From Granulicella sp. (lineage in GTDB: Bacteria; Acidobacteriota; Terriglobia; Terriglobales; Acidobacteriaceae), in the NCBI GenBank assembly GCA_003133205.1, contig PKWK01000179.1, forward strand, positions 9,744 to 73,743: a stretch of DNA of 64,000 bases. Reading direction: 5' to 3'. A model generated the notes under the pieces. That model had not been told where the DNA came from. It worked only from the letters and a program-made list of their open reading frames with translations, and ran no database searches. Both the position numbers and the translations under genes were made by a program. Positions 1-7,711 of the stretch are shown here, in pieces (the first letter of the stretch is position 1; each line of letters begins with the position of its first letter).

Positions 1-1730
1 CAGACCAACTGAGGATCGAACTCGAATAAACCATAGAGCTGCTCGAAAAACTTTACCTTCTTCGGGGATATGACGCCATCGTCCTTGGCGAGTTGGGCCA
101 ACGCATGGATTACGTCGAGGCGTTGCTCCTGTGCCAGGGCGCGGAGCTTGATCTTCAGGGAGGATAGCGAGGCACGCTGATGAAGACCAAGCCGGTACTG
201 CGATCGAAGACGCGTCTGCTGGTCTGGGCAGAAATGCGTCCAGGCGGTGGTTCTCCGTTCGATCACTTCCAGTCCAGCGACAGACGCATCAGTGTCGGCA
301 AGCGCTAAGCAGGAAGCCAGAGTGAAAATCGCGGATGCTGTCTGAAATGACGCATCGCGTGAGCCGCGCTCTATTTCGTCTTGGAGTGAAAAGAGAACGA
401 CGCTGTCGTTTGGCCCCGGTCGCCGAGCACCCGCCAATACCTCTGGTTCCATACCGACCCCTACACGCTGGAGACCATTGGCAAGGTCTACAACCATCTG
501 CGGGGTCGTAGGCTCGGATCGCCCGAATTGGGCGAACAGGTCCGCAGAGGTTAGTGGTTCCATCCGTTCGACGTTGGACGCTCGGAACTCGCTGAACTGA
601 TCCCGGATTGTCGCCGGCCAATGAGAGTAAGGCAGCATGAGATACGCTTGCAGCGTGTCTGCTTTGTCGGGGTTTCGTCCCACGAACCGGCTGTACGCTC
701 CTATCAAGCCCGTCGTCTCCGCCACCAGCCACTGAAGGTATCCCCGCGCTGCATCTGCCTCGGTTACATCGGGGATCTCTTGTAATTCAAAGTGGAATTG
801 CGTCAGACGCAACGCCGGAGATGCGGCATCATACGTCACCGAGAGTGGAGAGTTAATCTGGCTGATGTGATGAAGCATCATCTCTGCGCCGCCGTGATGT
901 GCGTATACCTGGGCAAAAGCCCGCTCAAACACCCCTCGGCACCGTTTTACTGACGTTTGTCGCTGGATCAACCGGTCGGTCAGAGCCCAACGGAATGCCC
1001 AATCGACGGGTATCTCCTCCTGGTCACGAGCGAACCGGCCCAGACCGAACCGGAAGGCGATCGGCAACTCATAACTGAGGAACTCAGTCACGTTAGGCAC
1101 CGCTTCTGAGATCGTGTCACCGTGGTAACGCAGTTGGATGTAGTCCAGCAGTCCCCGCGAATAGTATTGAAAACGGTGGTTGCTTGCGCCAAAGATAGAG
1201 GCCAACCGATCGATCTCTGCGATTAGCTCCGGCTCCTCCGGACCTGCCGTTGCCTGATCAATCAGTAGTCTGCGTTCGAGACCGTAGAAGTAGAGGAACA
1301 CATAACCAATGTCGATCGGTGCTCGGGCGCCGTCCACGAGCCATTCCAGATAACAACGTCGAGCTGCGGGCGACATATCCGCATAAGTCGGCCAACACTG
1401 AAGCGACTCTGCGGTATTGTCGTGGTGACCTCCGATCGGCAGCGCAGGATTGATCAGGCTTGGCTCATCTTTAGCGGCGCCTACCCCAACGTAGGCCATC
1501 CCACGGATGATCGTCATGCCATGCATCACGATCGCTTGGCTGCCGGGCACCCATCGCATGAGCGATCCAACATGTTGCGGCTCTTCGGCGGGGATTGCGA
1601 AGCGGCTTGAGCTCGTCGGCCCATTTCCCACTTGATAAGAACCGAACCCCTCGGAAAACCTGGGTGAGGCTCCAGAGTCGCCAGGTAGGGTTCGGATCTC
1701 GCGAGAACGGGATTGAATATCTACTACCAT
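1..1730 (-). CDS. TerB-N domain protein (tellurite-resistance/stress type), 3' end outside window
   Basis: An open frame runs from an ATG at 1730 to the window edge without a stop, giving about 576 residues of an incomplete protein. The middle reads like the TerB-N family: a stretch around YLEWLVDGAR and YVFLYFYGLERRLL, then LPIAFRFGLGRFA and IPVDWAFRWALTDRL. The helical part near ALAQLAKDDGVISPKKVKFFEQLYGLFEF resembles a TerB domain, so a TerB-C domain may follow outside the window. Proteins of this type are cytoplasmic and are found with ATPases and helicases in stress or defence islands; their biochemical role is not established. No clear Shine-Dalgarno precedes the ATG, and the frame stays open upstream to a stop near 1894, so the start is uncertain. 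It lies downstream of the AAA+ ATPase on the same strand. Confidence 0.72.
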   Translation of the reverse strand, partial: MVVDIQSRSREIRTLPGDSGASPRFSEGFGSYQVGNGPTSSSRFAIPAEEPQHVGSLMRWVPGSQAIVMHGMTIIRGMAYVGVGAAKDEPSLINPALPIGGHHDNTAESLQCWPTYADMSPAARRCYLEWLVDGARAPIDIGYVFLYFYGLERRLLIDQATAGPEEPELIAEIDRLASIFGASNHRFQYYSRGLLDYIQLRYHGDTISEAVPNVTEFLSYELPIAFRFGLGRFARDQEEIPVDWAFRWALTDRLIQRQTSVKRCRGVFERAFAQVYAHHGGAEMMLHHISQINSPLSVTYDAASPALRLTQFHFELQEIPDVTEADAARGYLQWLVAETTGLIGAYSRFVGRNPDKADTLQAYLMLPYSHWPATIRDQFSEFRASNVERMEPLTSADLFAQFGRSEPTTPQMVVDLANGLQRVGVGMEPEVLAGARRPGPNDSVVLFSLQDEIERGSRDASFQTASAIFTLASCLALADTDASVAGLEVIERRTTAWTHFCPDQQTRLRSQYRLGLHQRASLSSLKIKLRALAQEQRLDVIHALAQLAKDDGVISPKKVKFFEQLYGLFEFDPQLV

Positions 1731-1929
1731 ATAAAGAGATACCCGTTTTCGGCCGAACGCGACGCTTTCCCCGAGCAGAAAGTTGAAAGAAGTGGAACTT
1801 CTGTCCAATATGGTGTGACCGCAACGATTTCTTGAGCTATCACCACTCTGCGTGGCTAATAAGGGATCGGGAAGTTCCGATGCGTTGGAACGCGGTCACG
1901 CCGGTCGAGCACGAATGGCGAAGAACGGC

Positions 1930-2397
1930 TTACTCATTCGACCGGTGCATACATTCCGGGCACCTGTAGTGCGAGTCAAGCCTGGTCTCCGCCAAGGATT
2001 CGGGTGGCAGGTTCATCGCGCAGATGATCCTTTCAACCAAGTCCTTGCGCTTGAGAATGCACCGGTCGAGATAGAGATGAAAGGTCTTCGTTTTGGTGTC
2101 GTAAGAGACACGTCCGCGTGGACACTCGTCGTATTCCTCGTCCCGCGGTACTGACCCCGATGCTTGCAGCTCCTCCCAAAAGGCATCGTGACCCTTGTCG
2201 TGGGTTAACATCTCGCCGTAGAGGACGGCCTCGTCCAGAGGGGTGCTATCGATCCAAGGGTATTCGTCGTGAACGAACAGAATCCCGACCTTGGGCGCTG
2301 CGAGCCGTTTGCGCTGCTCCGGAGAAAGCCCATTATTGGCGGGGATTCGATCGGGTCGATTGGGCATCTGATTACTCGCTCCTGGCGTCTTCAACAT
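1930..2397 (-). CDS. Uncharacterised small protein, Cys-rich C-terminus
   Basis: I do not recognise this family. The protein has about 155 residues from the chosen ATG; an ATG at 2481 would add 28 residues and overlap the recombinase by 16 bases, and an ATG at 2367 is also possible. Features visible are an acidic aromatic stretch (FVHDEYPWIDSTPLDEAVLYGEML), a segment DECPRGRVSYDTKTKTFHLY, and a C-terminal DSHYRCPECMHRSNE with a CxxC pair that could bind metal. There is no signal peptide or membrane segment. It sits between the recombinase and the TerB-N gene on the same strand, so it may belong to their transcript. The reading frame is coherent and the composition is protein-like, but function is unknown. 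Confidence 0.5.
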   Translation of the reverse strand: MLKTPGASNQMPNRPDRIPANNGLSPEQRKRLAAPKVGILFVHDEYPWIDSTPLDEAVLYGEMLTHDKGHDAFWEELQASGSVPRDEEYDECPRGRVSYDTKTKTFHLYLDRCILKRKDLVERIICAMNLPPESLAETRLDSHYRCPECMHRSNE

Positions 2398-2465
2398 GTC
2401 GATCGATCTGCCTGCAGTCCGGCAGCGACGGTTCTCTCCCGGTGATTCATAGGCGACCCCCAAGT

Positions 2466-3082
2466 TTACGCTGCAGGCCATTGCACGGCCCTCGAAGCAA
2501 TGCCGATGTTGGATTCGTTCACCAACCGGCAGACGGTAGCGCGGGACACTCCATGCTTTTTGGCGACCAGCGTGAGGCTCAAACCTGTCCGGCGGTCACT
2601 GACGATCGCGACACGGTCGACATCAAGAGGAGCTCTGCCGATGCGGCGGCCATCAAGCTTTGCTCGGCGCATGCCCGCCCGCACGCGTTCAACGATGAGG
2701 GAGCGTTCTAGTTCCGCGACAGCCGAGACGATCACGACGATCGCGCGTCCCAGCGGGCCGTCCGTGTCGATCGCTTCGCGTTGAGACAGGAACTGAATGC
2801 CGAGGTCATTCAACTCATCGAGCACCTGGAGAAAGTGCTTTGTGCTGCGGGCCAAGCGGTCGCAGGACCAGACAAGGCCACATCGAAGCGGTGCCGGTGC
2901 GCGTCCTTCAGCAACCTGTCCAGCGCAGGACGCCGAGCTTTGGTACCCGAGATTCCGTGGTCGGTGTACTCATCAACGATCTCAAATCCACGCTGGCTCG
3001 CAAACTGGCGGAGCTCGTGCAGTTGAGTTTCCGGGTGCTGGTCGAGGGTCGAGACTCGGATGTAAAGGCAGGCACGCTTCAT
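2466..3082 (-). pseudogene. Serine recombinase/resolvase, broken by a one-base frameshift
   Basis: The first frame (start 3082) begins with the resolvase N-terminus CLYIRVSTLDQHPETQ, with the catalytic serine in RVST, and continues to FDVAL. The second frame (to 2466) continues with LARSTKHFLQVLDELNDLGI, the long helix region ERSLIVERVRAGMRRAK, and a C-terminal helix-turn-helix (SLTLVAKKHGVSRATVCRLV). Restoring one base near 2871-2876 would give VALVWSCDRLARS, the expected family sequence, so one base is missing there. The intact product would be about 204 residues, normal for a small DNA invertase/resolvase. Its ATG overlaps the stop of the AAA+ ATPase gene (ATGA), so it was translated with it. 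This could be real decay or a sequencing error. Confidence 0.82.
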
Positions 3083-4437
3083 GCGGACACCTCTTGTCGC
3101 GAGCAGAAGCCCGCCGCAGTGCCGTTGCGCGAGGCGGTCAAAGTGCTCTGCCGCAGGGCGTGAATGGCGAGGAGGAGGTCGCCCTCGCCGATTTCGCCCT
3201 TACGTTCGAACGCACGCTGGCCTGCGATCACGTGAACTTCTCGGAGCTGGGCGAAGGAGAGGCCGTCGGATTGCTCTACGGACAGCTTCAGGTGGCGTGG
3301 AGGCAGGCTTGGGTTGAGCCGCTGCAGGTACTGCTGTCGAAGTTCAGCGCTGGGGTTAGCGAAGTGGACGACGCGGTCAAAGCGACCGGGTCTACGCAAA
3401 ATTGCTGGGTCCAAGATTGTGGGCTCGTTGGCAGTGGCCACGACGATGATTCCCTCGCCGGTGCCCACGCCATCGAGGCAGTTGAGCAGGGCCTGCAGGC
3501 TGATCCGACTTTTTGTCTCGCCGGTTCGCGGAAATGCTCGATCGAGGTCTTCGAGGAGAACCATGGAGGGCCGGTTCTTCACGGCTTGCTCGAAGAGACG
3601 GTCGAGATCGCTGTCATCGACTTGAGAATCGAAGAGCCGCATTGTGTAAGCGGTCAGTCCACGGCTCGTCATCATTGCGCGGACGGCTGTGCTCTTGCCG
3701 TTGCCGGGCGGCCCGTGCAAAAGGTAGCCGCGTCGGAACGGGAGCTTGTTCTCTCGAAACCACGCTTGTCGCTCGAAGAAAGACTCAAAGTCATTTTTAA
3801 GAAGGGATCGAATTTTGTGATCGAGAACGAGATCATCCCACCGGCAATCCACGATGCGGCGGTTGGAACTGCCGACGACGTGAAGGCGCGGCTTGTTGTC
3901 GCGGCGATCGAGCTCTTCAAAGAGCCGCATAACCTCAGAGGCGTTCTCGCGTCGAGTGATGATGAGTCGCGTAGTCGTCTCGTAATCGCTTCCCGGGCCG
4001 GTGTGATGCGCGAAGTTAATGGCTATCGCGGCAAACTCAGATTCACCTCGGCGTATATGAAGCGCAATCGGGCAGTCCGTCCAGGAGAGGTTCGACTTCT
4101 GCGTCTTGGATCGTCGTCCCAACAGCGCAGACATAGTCACGGGCGGGGCCTTGGTAATCTCGCAGAATGGTGGGAACTCGGGGGGCGTCGTAGCGCTAAG
4201 TACAAACGGGCGGAGCCGTTTGGCTACAGATGATGTGGGGCGTCGGACCGGAGGGATCGCGAGGAGCAGCTCGATTCCGATCTGGGTGAGATCGAGATCA
4301 GTTTCGAGAATGACGACGTCGCATAGGGAGACTCCGAGCTGTTGCTCGATCCATGTTTGGTGTTGGGCTATCGCACGGCGAACCAGATCCGGTCGGACGG
4401 CAAACTCATTAACGATGCTGGTCGCGGATCTTCCCAT
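3079..4437 (-). CDS. BCS1-like AAA+ ATPase
   Basis: This is a 452-residue cytoplasmic AAA+ ATPase. The C-terminal half has Walker A GPPGNGKS, Walker B MVLLEDLDRAF, sensor 1 VVATANEP, and the arginine-finger/second region of homology PAILRRPGRFDRVVHF, in the order typical of BCS1-like and FtsH-like ATPases. The N-terminal 200 residues are not a recognised domain and contain no membrane segment, unlike mitochondrial BCS1. The first 38 or so residues (MGRSATSIVNEFAVRPD...) recur in the short protein at 5092-5316. The gene follows the tiny ORF at 4490-4594 and overlaps the recombinase start by four bases. BCS1-like ATPases in bacteria often act as remodelling engines for a partner encoded beside them; here the TerB-N protein or the small proteins are candidates, which is inference. 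Confidence 0.88.
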   Translation of the reverse strand: MGRSATSIVNEFAVRPDLVRRAIAQHQTWIEQQLGVSLCDVVILETDLDLTQIGIELLLAIPPVRRPTSSVAKRLRPFVLSATTPPEFPPFCEITKAPPVTMSALLGRRSKTQKSNLSWTDCPIALHIRRGESEFAAIAINFAHHTGPGSDYETTTRLIITRRENASEVMRLFEELDRRDNKPRLHVVGSSNRRIVDCRWDDLVLDHKIRSLLKNDFESFFERQAWFRENKLPFRRGYLLHGPPGNGKSTAVRAMMTSRGLTAYTMRLFDSQVDDSDLDRLFEQAVKNRPSMVLLEDLDRAFPRTGETKSRISLQALLNCLDGVGTGEGIIVVATANEPTILDPAILRRPGRFDRVVHFANPSAELRQQYLQRLNPSLPPRHLKLSVEQSDGLSFAQLREVHVIAGQRAFERKGEIGEGDLLLAIHALRQSTLTASRNGTAAGFCSRQEVSA

Positions 4438-4520
4438 ACCACCACTCTGTTGGGCTGGCAGAAAATCGGGAAGTTAATCTTGGTGAACATCAGACCTCCG
4501 GCATCTGCAGGACGATGCCG
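4438..4520. repeat. Leader repeat, copy 1 (copy 2 at 5317-5400)
   Basis: The stretch upstream of the AAA+ ATPase start closely matches the stretch upstream of the 74-residue protein at 5317-5400. Both contain, on the plus strand, AAATCGGGAAGTTA followed by GAACATCA, ACCT, and CGGCATC. With the shared coding start that follows, this is a direct duplication of about 200 bases that includes the end of the preceding small gene and the start of the next. Confidence 0.7.
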
Positions 4521-4594
4521 TCAACGAACGGATACTTGCCATCCACCGCGAAGAAGATGTCAACCTTCGGCGCGGCCCTTTTTCGTGCGGTCAT
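4490..4594 (-). CDS. Very short ORF, 34 residues, between the Cys-rich protein and the ATPase
   Basis: An ATG at 4594 lies two bases after the stop of the upstream gene (4597) and the frame ends at 4490. The product starts MTARKRAAPKVDIFFAVDGK and ends DGIVLQMPEV. The C-terminal ending is echoed by PIVLRMPKV in the frame ending at 5369, in the equivalent position of the duplicated leader. This conservation of an amino-acid ending in two copies, together with the tight coupling, suggests a real peptide. It is too short to assign to any family; a purine-rich AGGGA lies just before the start. Confidence 0.4.
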   Translation of the reverse strand: MTARKRAAPKVDIFFAVDGKYPFVDGIVLQMPEV

Positions 4595-4596
4595 GG

Positions 4597-5037
4597 TTAT
4601 TCCCTATGTTTCTTCTCTTCGAACAACCGGCCCTCTTCGCAGTTGTGTGTATATGTATAAGGGATAAAATCGTTCTCCGTCTGAATCGGGTTCCCGCACA
4701 GGCAACAGAAACCGATGCTGTTACGCTCTGAGGCGAACCACTGATCGAGCTTCTCAGCGATCTCGGTCGGAATAGGTTGGAGTCTCCCGCAGCCTTCTCG
4801 CTCTGTGCTCGTCGTTGGGGGACCACTAGCATCTGCTTCGTGCAGCCCGCTCGGAGTGCCCTGCTCGCGGTCAACGATAGAGAACTGCTCGTCGTCATGC
4901 TCGGGACACGCCCGCAGTTCGATCGAGCAGTGACTGTGGTCGCCTTGCTCCATCTGTTTTTGGCATATGCAGATGCACTCACGGGACTCGCATTGCCAAG
5001 GGTGCCCGGCGATGTCGCAAAAATGTGTATGGCTCAT
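4597..5037 (-). CDS. Uncharacterised Cys/His-rich small protein
   Basis: A 146-residue protein with no recognised domain. The N-terminus is rich in Cys and His (HTHFCDIAGHPWQCESRECI, then CICQ, HSHC and CPEH), and the C-terminal third has CCLCGNPI followed by YTHNC. These look like two potential zinc-binding knuckles separated by an acidic linker. There is no signal peptide. It is followed two bases later by the 34-residue ORF and then by the AAA+ ATPase, so the three probably share a transcript. A role as a zinc-binding adaptor is possible but not shown. Confidence 0.5.
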   Translation of the reverse strand: MSHTHFCDIAGHPWQCESRECICICQKQMEQGDHSHCSIELRACPEHDDEQFSIVDREQGTPSGLHEADASGPPTTSTEREGCGRLQPIPTEIAEKLDQWFASERNSIGFCCLCGNPIQTENDFIPYTYTHNCEEGRLFEEKKHRE

Positions 5038-5091
5038 ATTTCTCCTGAATGGATCAGTCGGCGGCCCATGGGCAGACGATCGTCAGAGGTT

Positions 5092-5316
5092 TCATGGTTG
5101 GAGCTGTAGCATTCCTTCTAGCTCATCGCAAACCGAGTGGGTCAGAGTGCCGCAGGGGACAGCGGGGTCGAAATCGGGTTCGGGGATGACGGCTTCAGAC
5201 AGGGAGACGCCGAGTTGCTGGTCGATCCAGCTCTTGTGCTGGGCTACCGCCCGGCGCAGCATGTCTGGTCTTGCGGCAAACTCATTGACGAGGATGCTGG
5301 TCGTGGATCTCCCCAT
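5092..5316 (-). CDS. 74-residue protein sharing the ATPase N-terminal module
   Basis: The first 38 or so residues (MGRSTTSILVNEFAARPDML, then RRAVAQHKSWIDQQLGVSLS) match the N-terminus of the AAA+ ATPase at 3079-4437 almost residue for residue, including one in-frame codon difference (ILV against IV). The last 36 residues (EAVIPEPDFDPAVPCGTL...) are different and acidic. In-frame indels and replacement changes between the copies argue that both are translated. It may be a remnant of a duplicated ATPase gene, or a free-standing copy of a docking module. The shared leader upstream is listed as a repeat. Confidence 0.5.
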   Translation of the reverse strand: MGRSTTSILVNEFAARPDMLRRAVAQHKSWIDQQLGVSLSEAVIPEPDFDPAVPCGTLTHSVCDELEGMLQLQP

Positions 5317-5400
5317 ACCCCCATACTGTTAGGCTGACGCGAAATCGGGAAGTTATTTTTAGCGAACATCAAACCTTCGGCATCCGCAGCACGATAGGCG
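5317..5400. repeat. Leader repeat, copy 2
   Basis: Second copy of the leader at 4438-4520, upstream of the 74-residue protein; see that entry for the shared bases. The copies are diverged, so the duplication is not recent. Confidence 0.65.
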
Positions 5401-5608
5401 ACGCGTCCAGATGACCGTCAGGCCCCAACAGGGCGGCGTTGCGTTGACGAAGGACAGCACGCCCACGGAAGCCGTAGCGGGGATCGTGGGCGGCGCTATC
5501 GGCATCACAGTAGCTGTGGTGTTCCGTGTGTCGGGCATCGTTCTGAACACGACTATGGGCTGACGGCACCTTGCAGTAGCTGCAAGGAAAACGTCCGCTT
5601 TGCAGCAT
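5369..5608 (-). CDS. Hypothetical small protein, doubtful
   Basis: An ATG at 5608 opens 79 residues starting MLQSGRFPCSYCKVPSAH, with CSYC and HHSYC groups, ending in SPIVLRMPKV. The ending matches the one of the 34-residue ORF at 4490-4594. GC at third codon positions is only moderately biased and no Shine-Dalgarno is visible, so the start and the existence of the gene are uncertain. It overlaps nothing else and lies upstream of the 74-residue protein. Confidence 0.3.
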   Translation of the reverse strand: MLQSGRFPCSYCKVPSAHSRVQNDARHTEHHSYCDADSAAHDPRYGFRGRAVLRQRNAALLGPDGHLDASPIVLRMPKV

Positions 5609-5692
5609 GTCGGAGGCCGTTCCAAAGTGGTATGGGCTTCGCGGAGAGCTGCGACTATTCTCAACCGGGACGGACTTTATGGAGACAACGGC

Positions 5693-5875
5693 ATGCATTC
5701 GGCAAGTAGCTACAAAGAGAGATCCAATATTGCGGCACACGTGGCGGTTCCCACCTGCGCGAAGTGCGGAGCAACGAAGTTCACCCATCAGGATCAGGAG
5801 TTTGGCGGGGAGATGACCCGCATAATCTTTTGCACTAGCTGCGGTGCGGTAATTGGAGTTGTCATCGCCATCTAG
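5693..5875 (+). CDS. Small zinc-ribbon protein
   Basis: A 60-residue protein on the strand opposite its neighbours. It has CAKCG and, 21 residues later, CTSCG, the spacing of a rubredoxin-like zinc ribbon, with FGGEMTRIIF between, and ends in a hydrophobic AVIGVVIAI. The ATG at 5693 has a GGAG eight bases upstream; longer frames starting at 5600 lack this. Such free zinc ribbons are usually cytoplasmic nucleic-acid or protein-binding adaptors, but no specific role can be assigned. Confidence 0.6.
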   Translation: MHSASSYKERSNIAAHVAVPTCAKCGATKFTHQDQEFGGEMTRIIFCTSCGAVIGVVIAI

Positions 5876-6018
5876 TGCTGTCGATGCAGTCAGTTCCTGG
5901 CGGCGGTGCAAGCTGGAGAACATACGCCTCGGACAGTGAATGGACCCAACCCAGCATGCGCCTCACGCCGACCTCTAATGATCAGGATCAATTCTCATTC
6001 CACGTCTGAGCCCGCCCA

Positions 6019-7038
6019 ATGCGACCGGAACGCGAGCTTCTAATCCGTTCCCTGTTCGACGAGTACATCGAGATGTACGTCTCGCGGGACGACCGTCTGA
6101 CAGCGCGGTTCAGTGACGATTTCAGCGGTTACACCGGCAGCGGCGACTTTCTCGTCAAGGACCGGGACGAGTGGGTGAAGATTACCAGGCTGGACTTCTC
6201 CCAGGTTACGGGTCACATCCGCATCGAGTTGCTGGACCTGGGAATGCAGGACATCAGCGATGACGTAGCGATCGTCACCGCCCTGTTCCACATTCATCTT
6301 CCTATCCCTGAACACATCCTGTCGCGGGAGACAGTGCGGCTGGTGCTTGCTTTTCGACTGGAGGGCGAGGGCTGGAAGATTGTGCATTGTTGCTTTTCAG
6401 TCCCATACCTCAGGGCTGGTGAGGGCGAAGTCTACCCTATCAAGGGGTTGCACGAGCGCTACCATGAGCTGGAGTCCCTGGTCGAGGAGCGCACCCGGGC
6501 ATTGGAGGAAGCCAATAGCAAGCTGGAAATACTCAGCAACACCGACTGGCTGACCGCGATTGCCAACCGACGCAACTTTGACCACATCCTCGCCAATGAA
6601 TGGAACCGCGCCCAGCGTTTTGGCAGTAGTGTCGCTCTGATTCTGGTCGACGTCGATCACTTCAAACATTTCAACGACCAATATGGCCACCTTGCCGGTG
6701 ATGACTGCCTGAACAAGATCGCCCGGGCGCTGACACACGCGGCGAGGCGTGCGGCAGACCTGGTCGCACGCTACGGCGGCGAGGAATTTGCTGTGCTACT
6801 GCCGAATTCGAGCGGGGATGATGCAATGCATGTCGCCCGGCGCATCCTGGACGACGTCCGTTCGCTGGGGATACCGCACGCAGAAACATCCCACGGCATC
6901 GTCACCGTCAGCCTCGGCGCTGTCAGCCTGGTCCCCTCAAAGCGGTGTGTTCCTGACGATCTGGTGCGGCAGGCTGACTTGGCGCTGTACCGAGCGAAAC
7001 ATGCGGGACGTAACTGCGTGAAGTTCTCAACAGATTAA
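6019..7038 (+). CDS. Diguanylate cyclase with NTF2/SnoaL-like sensor domain
   Basis: This 339-residue protein makes cyclic di-GMP from two GTP. Residues 1-130 form an NTF2/SnoaL-like (DUF4440-type) alpha/beta domain (FDEYIEMYVSRDDRLTARFS ... EGWKIVHCCFSVPY). A short coiled coil (ESLVEERTRALEEANSKLEI) links it to a GGDEF domain from about 175. The catalytic motif is GGEEF at 253-257. The product-inhibition site RxxD is present as RAAD at 244-247, five residues before it. No membrane segment is seen, so it is cytosolic. The NTF2-like fold may bind a small ligand and set cyclase activity; this is inference. It appears to be a single-gene transcript. Confidence 0.93.
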   Translation: MRPERELLIRSLFDEYIEMYVSRDDRLTARFSDDFSGYTGSGDFLVKDRDEWVKITRLDFSQVTGHIRIELLDLGMQDISDDVAIVTALFHIHLPIPEHILSRETVRLVLAFRLEGEGWKIVHCCFSVPYLRAGEGEVYPIKGLHERYHELESLVEERTRALEEANSKLEILSNTDWLTAIANRRNFDHILANEWNRAQRFGSSVALILVDVDHFKHFNDQYGHLAGDDCLNKIARALTHAARRAADLVARYGGEEFAVLLPNSSGDDAMHVARRILDDVRSLGIPHAETSHGIVTVSLGAVSLVPSKRCVPDDLVRQADLALYRAKHAGRNCVKFSTD

Positions 7039-7153
7039 TTTGGCGTTCGCAGGCGCTGCTGTTGGCGAAGAAGTCTATTTATACGGCAGATGACGGAACG
7101 GCTGACAAGTGACGGGCGACAATTAGAACTCCCGGCCCGGCGCGGTCCGGAGA

Positions 7154-7399
7154 TCAGCCGGGAATGTCTAGGCTGATCCGCAGCTTAGCTCCCATACCGA
7201 TCGCGGCGACGATCACGCGCAGCGACCTTGCGTTGCGCCCTTGCGCACCGATAAGCTTGCCGATATCGCCGGGAGCCACCGAGTAGCGGAGAACCATCCC
7301 ACCGGGCACCGTGACGACCTCGACGGACACATCATCCGGTTTGTCCACCATCAGCTTGACGATGTTGGTCACCGCTTCGGCAAAGCCGCCGCGTCGCAC
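7154..7399 (-). CDS. khpA: KH-domain RNA-binding protein (KhpA type)
   Basis: An 81-residue single KH domain. The GxxG RNA-binding loop is in IGKLIGAQGRNARSLRVIV, and the N-terminal VTNIVKLMVDKPDDVSVEVV is typical of KhpA, which with KhpB binds RNA and affects cell size in Gram-positive bacteria. The start is a GTG at 7399 that overlaps the upstream gene by 31 bases. A second, frameshifted member of the same family lies at 37412-37671. Specific RNA targets cannot be inferred. Confidence 0.82.
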   Translation of the reverse strand: MRRGGFAEAVTNIVKLMVDKPDDVSVEVVTVPGGMVLRYSVAPGDIGKLIGAQGRNARSLRVIVAAIGMGAKLRISLDIPG

Positions 7400-7599
7400 C
7401 CTTGCACGTCGTACTCGTCGAATACGCTTTCGGCAATGGCATACGGCGGACCCTTGAACCAGCCTGCGGCTTCGGCTTCGGCATTGCTGAGCGTCTCAAA
7501 TCGAGCGGGACCGTTCCTTTCCACATCTACCCTGTCGATGCGGATTGCAATGATTGTGCGAGTGCCGATGTCCGTGCACCGCACATCCCATCTCCACAC
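7369..7599 (-). CDS. Conserved hypothetical protein, start uncertain
   Basis: The frame encodes 76 residues with RCTDIGTRTIIAIRID near the start and WFKGPPYAIAESVFDEYDVQ near the end, a pattern I associate with short hypothetical proteins of soil bacteria. The only start in frame is a GTG at 7599 without a Shine-Dalgarno. An ATG at 7635-7637 opens another frame, MKHSDFSIGETFRCGDGM, that would be a better N-terminus if about one base were changed near 7595. A frameshift is therefore possible. It overlaps the KH gene start. Confidence 0.5.
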   Translation of the reverse strand: MWRWDVRCTDIGTRTIIAIRIDRVDVERNGPARFETLSNAEAEAAGWFKGPPYAIAESVFDEYDVQGCDAAALPKR

Positions 7600-7711
7600 C
7601 GGAACGTTTCGCCGATACTGAAATCTGAATGCTTCATGGGAGAATTATGCCGGACTGACTCGCGCGGCTACACACAAACTTAGTTCGCTCTGCAGTCATA
7701 TGGTCCGCTGA

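Noticed and set aside
289..732. Minus-strand frame of 147 residues
   Set aside because: It is a shadow of the TerB-N protein, whose frame is open across the whole region.
2797..4233. Plus-strand frame of 478 residues
   Set aside because: It runs antisense to the AAA+ ATPase, which has intact Walker and arginine-finger motifs. The plus frame has no recognisable domain.
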